From assembly GCA_918807975.1 (NCBI GenBank), contig OU964923.1, positions 8,246,001 to 8,310,000 of the forward strand: a DNA stretch of 64,000 bases, read 5' to 3'. The notes below the pieces were generated by a model, which worked only from the letters and a program-made list of their open reading frames with translations, had not been told where the DNA came from and ran no database searches. Position numbers and translations under genes: made by a program. Position 1 is the first letter of the stretch; every line of letters begins with the position of its first letter. Of this stretch, positions 63,666-64,000 are shown piece by piece. This DNA is from Aplidium turbinatum (taxonomy: Eukaryota; Chordata; Ascidiacea; Aplousobranchia; Polyclinidae).

Positions 63666-64000
63666 GTGGGTATAGTTGAACCAGTGCATAGCCACAGTTT
63701 TCCATTCAACGGCACATAGTGGATGAAATAATTGAGAGACAATAGCACTATGTCAATAGGAAACATCATTCTTCGATCTCGCTAACAGGGCTCGTTTCAG
63801 AGTGTTAAAGCTTCTGCAAGTGTGCGAAGCTCATGATTTGATTACAGTAGGCTCCTTTATAAGACTTTCTTAGTCCGAAGATAAGGACTTTCACAATCAA
63901 TCAACCAATATGTTTAACTTATTTGAATAGTATGCAACTATACCCTATGGCTGTTAAATCATAGCGTTATCATGGTATTACGTTCAGGAATGTCTATCAC
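63666..64000. other. CEP72-like gene, start of intron 14
   Basis: Exon 14 ends at a GTGGGT donor. No sequence to the window end continues the protein as the family predicts (SLV.TNE.LL after QDSH), so the next exon is outside. Confidence 0.6.

Noticed and set aside
63796-63890. A possible CEP72 exon after TTTCAG at about 63800
   Set aside because: It would give VLKLLQVCEAHDL and soon a stop, not the continuation expected in the family after the QDSH block.

Overview
The window is an AT-rich animal nuclear sequence with three intron-containing host genes in a dense mix of short repeats and DNA transposons. The introns are GT-AG and there are many tRNA-derived SINEs. The proteins match chordate families, including a single Fes/Fer-type kinase and a CEP72/LRRC36-type protein. 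An invertebrate deuterostome, possibly a tunicate, is my best guess, but nothing here fixes the species.

Layout. 1-12.3 kb is intergenic: several SINE fragments, a TTAA-flanked palindromic MITE inside a SINE, and two hAT elements with exact 8-bp target duplications (8198-8641 and 10244-11312). 12355-16345 (+) is a complete 7-exon gene for a 454-residue type I membrane protein with two CUB domains, a Thr/Ser-rich stalk and a short tail ending in YQQL. 16.3-24.5 kb is intergenic: SINEs, a direct repeat, a 5'-truncated LINE (about 20.74-21.77 kb) and a short hAT. 24593-41746 (-) is a complete FER/FES-type non-receptor tyrosine kinase gene; my 19-exon model sums to 2493 nt (830 codons plus stop) with every junction in phase. 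41.9-51.4 kb is a transposon graveyard between the two divergent genes: a transposase relic, a 478-bp palindromic element, and three hAT elements in a row. One of these holds a second hAT, one holds a 970-bp palindrome, and one holds a SINE that itself holds another SINE. 53758 to beyond the right edge (+) is a CEP72/LRRC36-like centrosomal LRR and coiled-coil gene; 14 exons (1553 nt, 517 codons) are visible and the 3' end is outside the window.

The three genes show no obvious shared pathway: a cell-surface CUB protein, a membrane-curvature and cortactin/cadherin-linked kinase, and a centrosome/centriolar-satellite protein. The striking genomic signals are (i) a family of roughly 20 short palindromic MITEs (core ACATTGATTCAACGTCTG and its inverse), concentrated in FER introns and recurring in CEP72 introns; (ii) an element built from iterated TTCGGTGAGTCC-type words with telomere-like TAACCC tracts, which makes 8-bp target duplications but has mismatched ends; and (iii) the layered hAT/SINE nests, which allow relative dating. 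No retroviral, LTR or Polinton-like element, CRISPR array or genuine free-standing tRNA was recognised.
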